Shown here: one piece after another, positions 1 through 7,176 of the stretch | Numbering within the stretch: the first letter of the stretch is position 1 | How the letters are laid out: every line of letters begins with the position of its first letter | Source: Aquirhabdus sp. | Lineage (GTDB): Bacteria; Pseudomonadota; Gammaproteobacteria; Pseudomonadales; Moraxellaceae | Assembly (NCBI GenBank): GCA_030149815.1 | Contig: JASLHI010000023.1 | Location: 1 to 12,158 of the forward strand | Direction: 5' to 3' | Length of the DNA stretch: 12,158 bases | The notes under the pieces: model-generated | Databases searched by the model: none | Seen by the model: only the letters and a program-made list of their open reading frames with translations | Told to the model about the DNA's origin: nothing | Translations under genes and position numbers: made by a program

Positions 1-60
1 GAGAATGATGCGCCAGCGCTCATTATAGCCTGTGGACTTGCACTCAGGAGTTTTGATTAA
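1..60 (+). CDS. pilM: PilM, type IV pilus assembly ATPase-like protein (3' end only)
   Basis: Only the last 19 codons and the TAA stop (58-60) are in the window; the start lies upstream. The readable tail is ENDAPALIIACGLALRSFD. The GLALRSFD ending is typical of PilM proteins in Acinetobacter-type gamma-proteobacteria. PilM is an actin-like cytoplasmic protein that binds the conserved N-terminal peptide of PilN and anchors the alignment complex of the type IV pilus on the cytoplasmic side. The stop is one base before the pilN start, and the pilN ribosome binding site (AGGAG, 46-50) lies inside this gene, as expected for a tight operon. The assignment rests on the tail together with the following pilNOPQ genes. 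Confidence 0.85.
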   Translation, partial: ENDAPALIIACGLALRSFD

Positions 61-61
61 A

Positions 62-706
62 ATGGCACAAATAAACTTACTTCCTTGGCGTGAAGCGCAG
101 CGAGAAGAGCGAAAAAAAGAATTTATAACGATTAATATTGCGGTCTTTTTGTTGGCAGCTGTTTTAGCAGGTTTAACGTGGATGGTTTTTGATCATGTGC
201 TGAGTGGTCAGCAACAGGCTAATCAGCAAATTATTGCTGAGAATGCGAGATTGGATTCGCAGTTGAAAAGTTTGGATGGTTTACAGGCGAGACGAGATGA
301 AATTATTTCTCGTATGAAGGTTATTCAAGATTTGCAAGGGCAACGTCCAGTTGTTGTGAGAATTTTTGATGAACTTCCTCGGTTGGTTCCGTCAAATGTT
401 TATTTGACTAAATTTGCACGTTCGGGCGATAAGTTTACTATTAATGGTCGTGCACAAAGTCCTAATGATGTTTCCGAGTTTTTGCGAAATTTGGAGGCTT
501 CGCCATGGTTTCGTAATGCGTTCATGAATTCATTTCAGGGAGCTCCAGCAATTGCTGCTGGTTCTGGGGGGGTTGCTCCTCGACCAGAAGATAGTTATGG
601 AGATTTTGTAATTTCTGTTGATTTGGAAGTTCCTGAAACAGAGGATTCGCAAGCTAAAAAAGGACAGCCTTCCTCAGGGAAAACTAAAACAGGAGGAACG
701 TCATGA
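62..706 (+). CDS. pilN: PilN, type IV pilus inner-membrane alignment protein
   Basis: This 214-residue bitopic inner-membrane protein pairs with PilO and links PilM to the periplasmic part of the pilus machine. The N-terminus MAQINLLPWRE carries the conserved INLLPWR peptide that docks into PilM. One transmembrane helix follows at about residues 23-43. A coiled-coil stretch rich in Gln, Asp and Arg comes next (about 50-90), then a ferredoxin-like periplasmic domain (about 100-185). The tail is rich in Lys, Ser and Gly. I chose ATG 62 because it has AGGAG eleven bases upstream and gives the canonical N-terminus. An in-frame GTG at 32 would lie inside pilM and was not used. The stop overlaps the pilO start by ATGA. 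Length is normal for the family. Confidence 0.95.
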   Translation: MAQINLLPWREAQREERKKEFITINIAVFLLAAVLAGLTWMVFDHVLSGQQQANQQIIAENARLDSQLKSLDGLQARRDEIISRMKVIQDLQGQRPVVVRIFDELPRLVPSNVYLTKFARSGDKFTINGRAQSPNDVSEFLRNLEASPWFRNAFMNSFQGAPAIAAGSGGVAPRPEDSYGDFVISVDLEVPETEDSQAKKGQPSSGKTKTGGTS

Positions 707-1410
707 GTAAAGAAAATATAGCCTCTAAAGGCAAAGTAAAGTTTTCATTAGAGGATTTTAATAATAGCTTTAAGTCTCTTGACCCCCAGAATATGGGGAA
801 TTGGCCTCTTCCAGTTAAGGTGACGGTTTATGTCTTTGTTTTTGCGCTAGTATTGATTTTGGCTTATTTTGCGCTAATTGCTCCTGTTCGTGATGAAATT
901 GCTTCGGCTGAAGCGCAGGAGCATAGTTTGTTGAACGATTATCGTGATAAGGACTCTAAATTAAGGAATCTGCAGCAATATCAGAAACAAATTGAGCAAA
1001 TGGAGTCAACTTTTGGACAATTATTGCAACAGCTGCCAAAAGTAACGGAAATCCCTGGTTTAGTTGAGGATATTAATTATACGGGTGTTGGCAGTGGGCT
1101 ACAGTTTGATAAGATAGGTGTTAATAAGGAAGAGGCTAAAGACTTTTTTGTTGAGTTGCCGATCAAGATTGCAGGTCGTGGTGATTATCATTCCTTTGGT
1201 GCGTTTACAAGTGCATTGGCTGCATTACCTCGCATTGTTACTGTTGATGATTTTACAATTGAGCCAATTTCGAATGGTAAATCTAAATCTGAAGTTCCTG
1301 TGCTAGGTTTGACAATTAGTGCCAAAACTTATCGTTATAATGATAATGCAGATCAGAATAATAAGAGTAGCCAAAAGGGTACTGGTACGTCGAAAGGGAG
1401 TGCATCATGA
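703..1410 (+). CDS. pilO: PilO, type IV pilus inner-membrane alignment protein
   Basis: This 235-residue protein is the partner of PilN. It has a cytoplasmic N-terminus of about 35 residues and one transmembrane helix (about 40-62, ending in FALIAPVRDEI). A coiled coil with many Gln, Glu and Lys follows (about 65-110), then a periplasmic ferredoxin-like domain (about 115-205) with the typical VELPIKIAGRGDYHSFGAF stretch. The last 25 residues are a polar Asn/Ser/Lys/Gly tail. ATG 703 overlaps the pilN stop, and a full AGGAGG (691-696) lies six bases upstream, so coupled translation with pilN is likely and would suit the heterodimer. In other species PilN-PilO heterodimers bind PilP. Length and layout are normal. 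Confidence 0.95.
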   Translation: MSKENIASKGKVKFSLEDFNNSFKSLDPQNMGNWPLPVKVTVYVFVFALVLILAYFALIAPVRDEIASAEAQEHSLLNDYRDKDSKLRNLQQYQKQIEQMESTFGQLLQQLPKVTEIPGLVEDINYTGVGSGLQFDKIGVNKEEAKDFFVELPIKIAGRGDYHSFGAFTSALAALPRIVTVDDFTIEPISNGKSKSEVPVLGLTISAKTYRYNDNADQNNKSSQKGTGTSKGSAS

Positions 1411-1994
1411 GTTTGAAGCAATTTGTGCTAAGTAAGGCGCTTCACATTAACCAGAAATCTTATTCGGGGTACTTTAATGTTGTCTTTGCTTGTGTGTTGG
1501 GTACTTGCTTATTGACGGGTTGTAGTTCTCGTGTTGATGGTGCTGCAGCGGAGATGAAGAGAATACATGATGAGCCGAGCTTACCTATTCCTCCAGCACC
1601 TGTGTTTTTGCCAGTGCCAACTTTTACTTACGCAGCGCAAGGATTGCGTAGTCCATTTTTACCCTCAAGTTTGGCTGAGGAGTTGAAGGTTATGGCTGGT
1701 AAGCATGTGATGCCTGATTTAAGTAGACCTCCGCAGTTCCTAGAGCAGTTTCCAATTGAAAGTTTGCATATGCGTGGAACGTTGCATGATTTGAAAGGAC
1801 CATTGTTTGCTCTTATTGAAGATCCTAATGGTGGTGTAATGCGAGTTCAGGTCGGGAATTATATTGGAAAGAATTATGGGAGAATTGTCGGCATTACCCC
1901 AACGCAAATTAATGTGGTTGAAGTGGTTCCTGATGGCAAGGATGGCTTTGTTGAGAGACCGCGCAGTCTGGTTATGGCTGATACAGGCGCATAA
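1407..1994 (+). CDS. pilP: PilP, type IV pilus lipoprotein linking PilNO to the secretin
   Basis: This 195-residue protein has a lipoprotein signal. A hydrophobic stretch at about residues 23-36 ends in a lipobox, LTGC, with Cys39 as the predicted lipidated residue. The region before it is long (about 22 residues), but there is no later Met ahead of the lipobox, so the start at 1407 is firm. A Pro-rich flexible linker follows (about 58-70), including the segment known in other species to bind PilN/PilO. The C-terminal beta domain (about 108-190) carries the family pattern LHMRGTL, ALIEDPNGGVMRVQVGNYIGKN and the downstream GRIVGITP. That domain contacts the periplasmic part of PilQ. The start overlaps the pilO stop by ATGA, with GGGAG (1396-1400) six bases upstream. 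Confidence 0.94.
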   Translation: MSLKQFVLSKALHINQKSYSGYFNVVFACVLGTCLLTGCSSRVDGAAAEMKRIHDEPSLPIPPAPVFLPVPTFTYAAQGLRSPFLPSSLAEELKVMAGKHVMPDLSRPPQFLEQFPIESLHMRGTLHDLKGPLFALIEDPNGGVMRVQVGNYIGKNYGRIVGITPTQINVVEVVPDGKDGFVERPRSLVMADTGA

Positions 1995-2015
1995 TAAATT
2001 TTGAGGATAATAAAG

Positions 2016-4331
2016 ATGAACAATAGCAATATGATGAATCGAATGCTATCGAACTGGTTGGATCTAGGGGTAAATCACATGGAAGTCAAGAAGTTTAATA
2101 AAGTGTCCCGCGGTATTGTTACTACGGGAGGATTGTTGCGTCAGTCTATTGCACCTAGAATTAGCAGCTTATCAGTACAAATAGCTTTTATTAGTGCGTG
2201 TTCAATCGTTATGCCAGCGTATGCAGCAGATCAGCTTATGTTGACAGGTGTCAGTAGTGTTCCGTTGGTAAATAATGAAACTGAATTACGATTGGTTTTT
2301 GATGGAACTCCTCCAAATCTACAAGCATATCAGCTCGATAAGCCAGCGCGTTTAGTTGTTGATTTGCCTCATGCAAAAAGTGGTTTGGCAAGTCGTTATC
2401 AAGATCTTGGATCTGGTAATGCACGTAGTTTAGCTGTTGTTGATAATACCGAAAGAACTAGATTAGTGATTAATCTTAATCAGGCTTCAGGTTATTCAAC
2501 AAGGGTTGAAGGTAATACCTTGGTGTTGAAAATCGGTGGTTCTAATGTTAGTAGCTCGAGTAACTCAACACCAGTTCCAGTAAATACATCTATTGCAGGT
2601 AGTCATCAAGCTTCGAATACGATTTTGGGTGTTGATTTCCGTCGTGGTAGTTCTGGGGAGGGTAATGTTCTTGTGACATTAAATAATCCAAATTCCCCTG
2701 TGGATGTGCAACAACAAGGCAGTAAAATCATAGTCCGCTTCTTGGGAACTAAGTTGCCTGAGAGTTTGCGTCGTCGTTTAGATGTGAATGACTTTTCGAC
2801 ACCAGTGAAAACAATAGATGCATATAATGAAGGCAATAATGGCATTCTCGTTATTCAACCGCAGGGTGATTTTGATTATCTCTCATATCAGGCAGATAAT
2901 AAATTAACTATCAGTGTGAAGCCCGTGGTTCTGTCCAGACCTACTCAAATGAATAAAATTCCAGAATACAAGGGGCAAAAGCTGTCGTTGAATTTTCAGG
3001 ATATTGAAGTTCGTTCCGTACTTCAGTTAATTGCAGATTTTACTGGTTTAAATTTGGTTGCGAGTGATAGTGTTACTGGAAAAATTACGATCAGATTACA
3101 AAATGTTCCTTGGGATCAGGCTTTAGATATTATTATGAAATCTAAAGGCTTAGATAAGCGCCAGATCGGTAATGTGATTATGATTGCGCCAGCTGAAGAA
3201 ATTGCGGCTCGTGAAAAGTTAGAAATCAAAAATAATCAGCAAGCTGAACAGTTGGCACCATTAAGTACACAATATATTCAATTGAGTTATGCGAAGGCTG
3301 CTGATGTATTGGCTTTAATTACTTCTGGTCGTAATGGTGGTAGTAATGCTAATGGTGGCACAAACAACATAAATCCTGATACGAATCAAGGCAGTCTTCT
3401 TTCACCTCGTGGGACGGTTTCTATTGACGTACGAACTAATACTCTAATTATACAAGATACTGCGGCTACGATCGATCAGGTGCGAGATCTGATTTCTCGT
3501 TTAGATGTACCTGTGAAACAAGTCATGATTGAGGCTCGGATAGTACAGGCAACGGATACGTTTAGTAAAGAGTTGGGTGTGCAGTGGGGTTTGTTGTCTC
3601 ATGGTGTGGCAAGTAAGCCGAATCTTTTAGTAGGCGGTAGCGAAACAACTCTTTTTGATTTGCGTAATCCGAGTGTTAGTTCAACAGGCGTAACATATAC
3701 AATTACTCGGCCAGATAACTTAAGTGTAGATTTGGCTGCAACAGGTACCGGTGCGAGTAGTCTTGCTCTAGGTATTATGAGTATGTCAGATATACAGTTG
3801 GATCTGACGTTGTCTGCTTTGCAAGGTGATGGTAAGGGTGAGGTGATTGCGACACCAAAAGTATTAACTTTAGATAAGCAAAAAGCTCGTGTTGCGTCAG
3901 GACAACAAATTCCTTATCAGCAAGCTACCTCCAGTGGCGCAACCTCTGTAGCGTTTGTAAATGCTGAGTTAAGTCTGGAGGTCACTCCAAGTGTTACTCC
4001 TGATGGCCGTGTACAAATGGATTTGCTGGTGAATGCAGATAGTCCTGGTGCTGCAGCGCCAAATGGTCAATTAACTATTAATACAAATCGGATTCAAACT
4101 AGTGTTCTTGTGAATGATGGGCAAACTTTGGTTCTGGGTGGAATTTTCCAAAACAATATCTCCAGTAGTACGACAAAAGTACCTTTCCTTGGTGATCTAC
4201 CGTATTTAGGTCGTTTATTTAGACATAGTATTGACTCTAATACAAAGCAGGAGCTGTTGATCTTTGTTACGCCTCGAGTGCTGAATGATTCAACAAAGGA
4301 GAGAAAAGCTCCTCAAGTTGCTCAACAGTAA
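2016..4331 (+). CDS. pilQ: PilQ, type IV pilus outer-membrane secretin
   Basis: This 771-residue protein is the outer-membrane pore through which the pilus, and in competent relatives incoming DNA, passes. Domains in order: an unusually long N-terminus with a signal peptide ending AYA|AD at about residue 69; two AMIN domains that bind peptidoglycan (about 74-178 and 202-303); an STN/N0 domain (about 319-395); a secretin N1 domain (about 416-502) with a Gly/Asn-rich loop; and the secretin C domain (about 505-755), with the signature VPFLGDLPYLGRLF near its end and the closing ELLIFVTPRVL. I chose ATG 2016 because GAGG (2003-2006) lies nine bases upstream. ATG 2079 is a real alternative, with AGGGG eight bases upstream and a shorter signal n-region. 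TTG 2001 is unlikely. It follows pilP by 21 bases. Confidence 0.95.
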   Translation: MNNSNMMNRMLSNWLDLGVNHMEVKKFNKVSRGIVTTGGLLRQSIAPRISSLSVQIAFISACSIVMPAYAADQLMLTGVSSVPLVNNETELRLVFDGTPPNLQAYQLDKPARLVVDLPHAKSGLASRYQDLGSGNARSLAVVDNTERTRLVINLNQASGYSTRVEGNTLVLKIGGSNVSSSSNSTPVPVNTSIAGSHQASNTILGVDFRRGSSGEGNVLVTLNNPNSPVDVQQQGSKIIVRFLGTKLPESLRRRLDVNDFSTPVKTIDAYNEGNNGILVIQPQGDFDYLSYQADNKLTISVKPVVLSRPTQMNKIPEYKGQKLSLNFQDIEVRSVLQLIADFTGLNLVASDSVTGKITIRLQNVPWDQALDIIMKSKGLDKRQIGNVIMIAPAEEIAAREKLEIKNNQQAEQLAPLSTQYIQLSYAKAADVLALITSGRNGGSNANGGTNNINPDTNQGSLLSPRGTVSIDVRTNTLIIQDTAATIDQVRDLISRLDVPVKQVMIEARIVQATDTFSKELGVQWGLLSHGVASKPNLLVGGSETTLFDLRNPSVSSTGVTYTITRPDNLSVDLAATGTGASSLALGIMSMSDIQLDLTLSALQGDGKGEVIATPKVLTLDKQKARVASGQQIPYQQATSSGATSVAFVNAELSLEVTPSVTPDGRVQMDLLVNADSPGAAAPNGQLTINTNRIQTSVLVNDGQTLVLGGIFQNNISSSTTKVPFLGDLPYLGRLFRHSIDSNTKQELLIFVTPRVLNDSTKERKAPQVAQQ

Positions 4332-4366
4332 TCGTATGCTTGTTGGTATTGATTATGGATGTCCTT

Positions 4367-4939
4367 ATGCCTGATTTTGCATTGGGGACATCCGATGACT
4401 TGATTGAAAATAGGTTACTTGAAGGTAATGTGTTTTTAGTTGGTCCTATGGGGGCTGGCAAGACTACAGTCGGTCGTCACCTAGCAGATCTGCTGGGTCG
4501 ATCTTTTATCGATAGTGATCATGAAATTGAGCGTCGGACTGGTGCGACCATTCCTTGGATTTTTGAGAAAGAAGGAGAGGCTGGATTTAGACTTCGTGAA
4601 GAGGCTGTACTTGCAGAACTGACGGCTATGAACAATATTGTTTTAGCAACAGGTGGTGGTGCGGTTACTCAAGAGCAAAATCGCACTTATTTACGAGATC
4701 GTGGAACAGTGATTTACTTGTATACGCCTGTAGCAATGCAGGTAGCAAGGACTTCACGAGACCGTAATCGACCGCTATTGCAAACGAGTGATCCAGAAGC
4801 TAGGTTGAAAGAGTTGTTAGCTATACGTGATCCTTTATATCGATCAGTTGCTCATCATGTTGTGATGACTTTGGATGGTTCTGCTCGAGAACTTGCACAA
4901 AAAATCATTCATATTATTCAAGCAAACCAGATAAAATAA
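4367..4939 (+). CDS. aroK: Shikimate kinase
   Basis: AroK transfers phosphate from ATP to the 3-hydroxyl of shikimate, a late step on the way to chorismate and the aromatic amino acids. Counting from ATG 4367 (190 residues), the visible motifs are the Walker A loop GPMGAGKT (26-33), the shikimate-binding DSD (49-51), the FRLRE segment with a substrate-binding Arg (74-78), the GGG turn (96-98), the lid RPLL (135-138) and RDPLY (154-158) near the adenine site. The start is uncertain. ATG 4355 is in frame, but neither site has a good Shine-Dalgarno sequence; 4367 has only a weak GGA seven bases upstream. An ATG at 4336 is out of frame and stops after 12 codons. The gene follows pilQ closely, as in many gamma-proteobacteria. 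Confidence 0.95.
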   Translation: MPDFALGTSDDLIENRLLEGNVFLVGPMGAGKTTVGRHLADLLGRSFIDSDHEIERRTGATIPWIFEKEGEAGFRLREEAVLAELTAMNNIVLATGGGAVTQEQNRTYLRDRGTVIYLYTPVAMQVARTSRDRNRPLLQTSDPEARLKELLAIRDPLYRSVAHHVVMTLDGSARELAQKIIHIIQANQIK

Positions 4940-4960
4940 ACACCCACGTGGTGTTTTTTT
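4938..4960 (+). terminator. Terminator-like hairpin between aroK and aroB
   Basis: A 7-bp stem, AAACACC (4938-4944) with GGTGTTT (4950-4956), closes a five-base loop and runs directly into seven T (4954-4960). It begins inside the aroK stop codon. The form is that of an intrinsic terminator, although the stem has only four G-C pairs, so it may be partial. It sits 26 bases before the aroB ATG, so it would reduce expression of aroB and the SPOR gene unless a second promoter or read-through supplies them. Confidence 0.6.
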
Positions 4961-4986
4961 ATTTCTATTCCTAAAAATTATTTTAT

Positions 4987-6129
4987 ATGACGCAGCCAAT
5001 GATTCAATCCAAAGCGGTATCTCTGTCTAATGAAGTGCGGACTTTAAATGTTGCTTTAAATGAGCGTAGTTATCCGATTTTTATAGGAAGTGAGCTTTCT
5101 TTAGTTGAGTATTTATTACCTCATGTGTCTAGTCGTCAGGTCATGATTGTGAGTAATGACCTTGTAGCACCTCTGTACTTGGAACGTTATGTTGAGGTTT
5201 TACGTGGTGCTGGTAAGACCGTTGCGTCATGTATTTTACCAGACGGCGAGTCTTATAAGACATTAGACAGTTTGAAGTTAATTTTTGATGCGCTGATGCA
5301 GCACCGTTTTAATCGGGATTGTACTGTTTTAGCCTTGGGTGGCGGGGTCGTTGGTGATATGGCAGGTTTTGCTGCAGCAAGTTTCCAGCGAGGTGTTGAT
5401 TTTGTGCAAGTGCCTACAACCTTACTGTCTCAAGTGGATTCTAGTGTTGGAGGTAAGACGGGGGTTAATCATCCGTTAGGTAAAAATATGATCGGTGCTT
5501 TTAAGCAACCGAAATTGGTTTTGGCTGATATGTCGTTGCTATCTACTTTGCCAGATCGTGAATTATCAGCGGGTTTGGCTGAAGTGATTAAATATGCACT
5601 TATTGGTGATTTAGAGTTCTTAGGGTGGTTGGAATCCAATATTAATGGTTTGATGAATCGCGATCCTCAATTGCTCGCTGAAGCTGTATTTCGTTCTTGT
5701 CAGCACAAGGCTCGGATTGTTGCTGCTGATGAGCATGAGCAGGGCGACCGAGCGTTACTGAATCTAGGCCATACTTTTGGACATGCGATTGAGTCGTTTA
5801 TGGGGTATGGTGAGTGGCTGCATGGTGAAGCTGTGGCAACTGGGATGCTGATGGCAGCAGATTTATCTGCAAGACTGGGCTGGATTCTGAATGAGGATGT
5901 GGCACGGATACGCCGATTATTGCTTGCTGCAAAATTGCCTGTAGTTGTTCCAGATATTGGGTCTGATGCGTTCTTGAGCTTGATGGGGCAGGATAAAAAA
6001 GTACTTGATGGTCAGCTAAGGCTTGTTTTGTTGAAGAAAATGGGGCAAGCAATCATTACGAAAGAATTTGATTTCCAGTTGTTGCTACAAACCTTGCAAA
6101 ATAAAGAGCCTGGTTTGGAGGTCGTATGA
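4987..6129 (+). CDS. aroB: 3-dehydroquinate synthase
   Basis: AroB converts DAHP to 3-dehydroquinate, the second step of the shikimate pathway, using NAD and a divalent metal (usually zinc). The 380-residue frame has the NAD-binding GGGVVGDMAGF (118-128), the PTTLLSQVDSSVGGKTGVN active-site stretch (143-161), and three metal ligands: Glu199 in LAEVIKYA, His262 in NLGHTFGH and His279 in LHGEA. The spacing between these ligands equals that of E. coli Glu184, His247 and His264. The start is doubtful: ATG 4987 has no Shine-Dalgarno sequence, and GTG 5035 (codon 17) aligns with the first residue of E. coli AroB, but it has no Shine-Dalgarno sequence either. The stop overlaps the next gene by ATGA. 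Confidence 0.95.
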   Translation: MTQPMIQSKAVSLSNEVRTLNVALNERSYPIFIGSELSLVEYLLPHVSSRQVMIVSNDLVAPLYLERYVEVLRGAGKTVASCILPDGESYKTLDSLKLIFDALMQHRFNRDCTVLALGGGVVGDMAGFAAASFQRGVDFVQVPTTLLSQVDSSVGGKTGVNHPLGKNMIGAFKQPKLVLADMSLLSTLPDRELSAGLAEVIKYALIGDLEFLGWLESNINGLMNRDPQLLAEAVFRSCQHKARIVAADEHEQGDRALLNLGHTFGHAIESFMGYGEWLHGEAVATGMLMAADLSARLGWILNEDVARIRRLLLAAKLPVVVPDIGSDAFLSLMGQDKKVLDGQLRLVLLKKMGQAIITKEFDFQLLLQTLQNKEPGLEVV

Positions 6130-6974
6130 GTTCCAGTTCATTGTCGTGGCGAGATCGTTTTTATCCGAAAATTTGGTTGATTGGCGGAATTTTTATATTG
6201 TTCGTCAGTGCAATTTTGTGGATATGGCTACAGTTAGCAGCTCGTGTAACAAAAGAAAACTCGTTTACTGATACAGATGCTGCTATCCCTAAGGTGACGA
6301 TCATTGATCGTTTTCCTGCAAATTTAGGTAGCTTGACTGATATTGTTCCTGTTTTGGATCTAAGTAAAGTTGCTGATAAGCAAGAATCTACACATAGCCC
6401 AGAATTTCAAACAGCTGCGTTTATTGGCACTCATGAAAGTGAATGGACTTTACAAGTCATGAATGTTTCTCAAGAAAGTGTTGTGACTGACTTTCTTGCA
6501 AAGCGTAGTGATCGTGCTCGATTTCAGTATTTTCACTATCGTAAAGGTGAAAAGGATGAGAGCTATATTCTGACTTATGGTGCATTTACGACTGTTGAAA
6601 CAGCTATGGGCGCGATGCGGACCATGGATTTTGGATTGCCTAGTAGTGTGCAGACATTTCCAGAACGTTTTTCGACTTATAAGCCGTTTGTTAGTGCTAA
6701 TGATGATGCTGTTAATGACTCGGCAAATATGCAGCGTCAAGTCAAATTACGACCTGTTGCTATGCCACCGCCGCCTGACGCAATTGAAGATAAATTAGCG
6801 CAAATTTCCGCGCAATCTGTTTCAACTGCCGCACCTGCGGGAACATCATCAATGCCTGCGGGTGTAGATGGTTTTAGTGGTCAGCCTGATGCGCCACCCT
6901 CAGAGCCAGCTTCGAGTCAGACTACTGGAACGAAGGCTTCATCTCCAGCACCAATCCAAGATCCATTTAACTGA
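6126..6974 (+). CDS. SPOR-domain inner-membrane protein, DamX-like
   Basis: This 282-residue protein has a short cytoplasmic N-terminus, one transmembrane helix (about 16-38), a linker, and a SPOR-like domain at about 105-188. The domain begins WTLQVMNVSQES and contains YILTYGAF and the A-MRTM helix, matching the SPOR pattern of a leading beta strand, a helix, a strand ending Y-G-F/S/A and a second helix. SPOR domains bind glycan strands lacking stem peptides at division sites. Its place directly after aroB, with an ATGA overlap and GGAGG (6117-6121) upstream, is that of damX in E. coli. Unlike DamX, where SPOR is C-terminal, about 90 Pro/Ser/Ala-rich residues follow (191-282). No dam methylase follows; the next gene is gltB. 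A role in division or wall remodelling is inferred. Confidence 0.8.
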   Translation: MSSSSLSWRDRFYPKIWLIGGIFILFVSAILWIWLQLAARVTKENSFTDTDAAIPKVTIIDRFPANLGSLTDIVPVLDLSKVADKQESTHSPEFQTAAFIGTHESEWTLQVMNVSQESVVTDFLAKRSDRARFQYFHYRKGEKDESYILTYGAFTTVETAMGAMRTMDFGLPSSVQTFPERFSTYKPFVSANDDAVNDSANMQRQVKLRPVAMPPPPDAIEDKLAQISAQSVSTAAPAGTSSMPAGVDGFSGQPDAPPSEPASSQTTGTKASSPAPIQDPFN

Positions 6975-7053
6975 CATAACGTGGTTCTTTTGATTGAGGA
7001 TGTTGAGTGCTTGGAGTTTACGCGTAAAAGTTAATTATATTGATGAAGATTAT

Positions 7054-7081
7054 AGCGCCAGTCATGGCGCTTTCTTTTTTT
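7054..7081 (+). terminator. Intrinsic terminator of the pil-aro-SPOR unit
   Basis: A perfect 7-bp GC-rich stem, AGCGCCA (7054-7060) with TGGCGCT (7065-7071), has a four-base GTCA loop. It is followed by a T-rich run to 7081 broken only by one C. It lies 80 bases after the SPOR gene stop and is a convincing Rho-independent terminator. Confidence 0.88.
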
Positions 7082-7098
7082 GTACTTTTTTAGTACAA
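7080..7098. repeat. AT-rich inverted repeat behind the terminator
   Basis: TTGTACT (7080-7086) and AGTACAA (7092-7098) form a perfect 7-bp inverted repeat around five T. It abuts the terminator T-tract. It lacks its own T-run, so it is not a second simple terminator. It could be a protein-binding site about 20 bases upstream of the candidate gltB -35 box, or only a 3' end structure. The repeat is seen directly; the role is unknown. Confidence 0.5.
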
Positions 7099-7117
7099 TT
7101 GTGTCTTGTAGAGTTTA

Positions 7118-7146
7118 TTCAAATATCTGTTTTGATTGGCTATAAA
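7118..7146 (+). promoter_or_regulatory. Candidate sigma-70 promoter for gltB
   Basis: TTCAAA (7118-7123, four of six matches to the -35 consensus) and TATAAA (7141-7146, five of six) are separated by 17 bases. Transcription would start near 7153 and give a leader of about 270 bases before gltB. It is the best pair I found between the terminator and gltB. A weaker pair, TTGCTT (7383) and TATATA (7407), overlaps the ribosome binding site region and is less likely. Confidence 0.35.
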
Positions 7147-7176
7147 AATATAGAAGTGCTATTCAAAATAAGATTA

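Noticed and set aside
32..61. Upstream in-frame GTG as the pilN start
   Set aside because: It lies inside the pilM reading frame, lacks a ribosome binding site and would add ten residues before the canonical MAQINLLPWR.
2001..2015. TTG 2001 as the pilQ start
   Set aside because: The GAGG at 2003-2006 overlaps and follows this codon, so it serves ATG 2016 instead. No site precedes the TTG.
2606..2845. Reverse-strand open frames inside pilQ and in several other genes (for example 5798-6052, 6450-6740 and 9939-10139)
   Set aside because: All lie within clearly coding + strand genes, show no recognisable motifs and have low-complexity or shadow-like composition.
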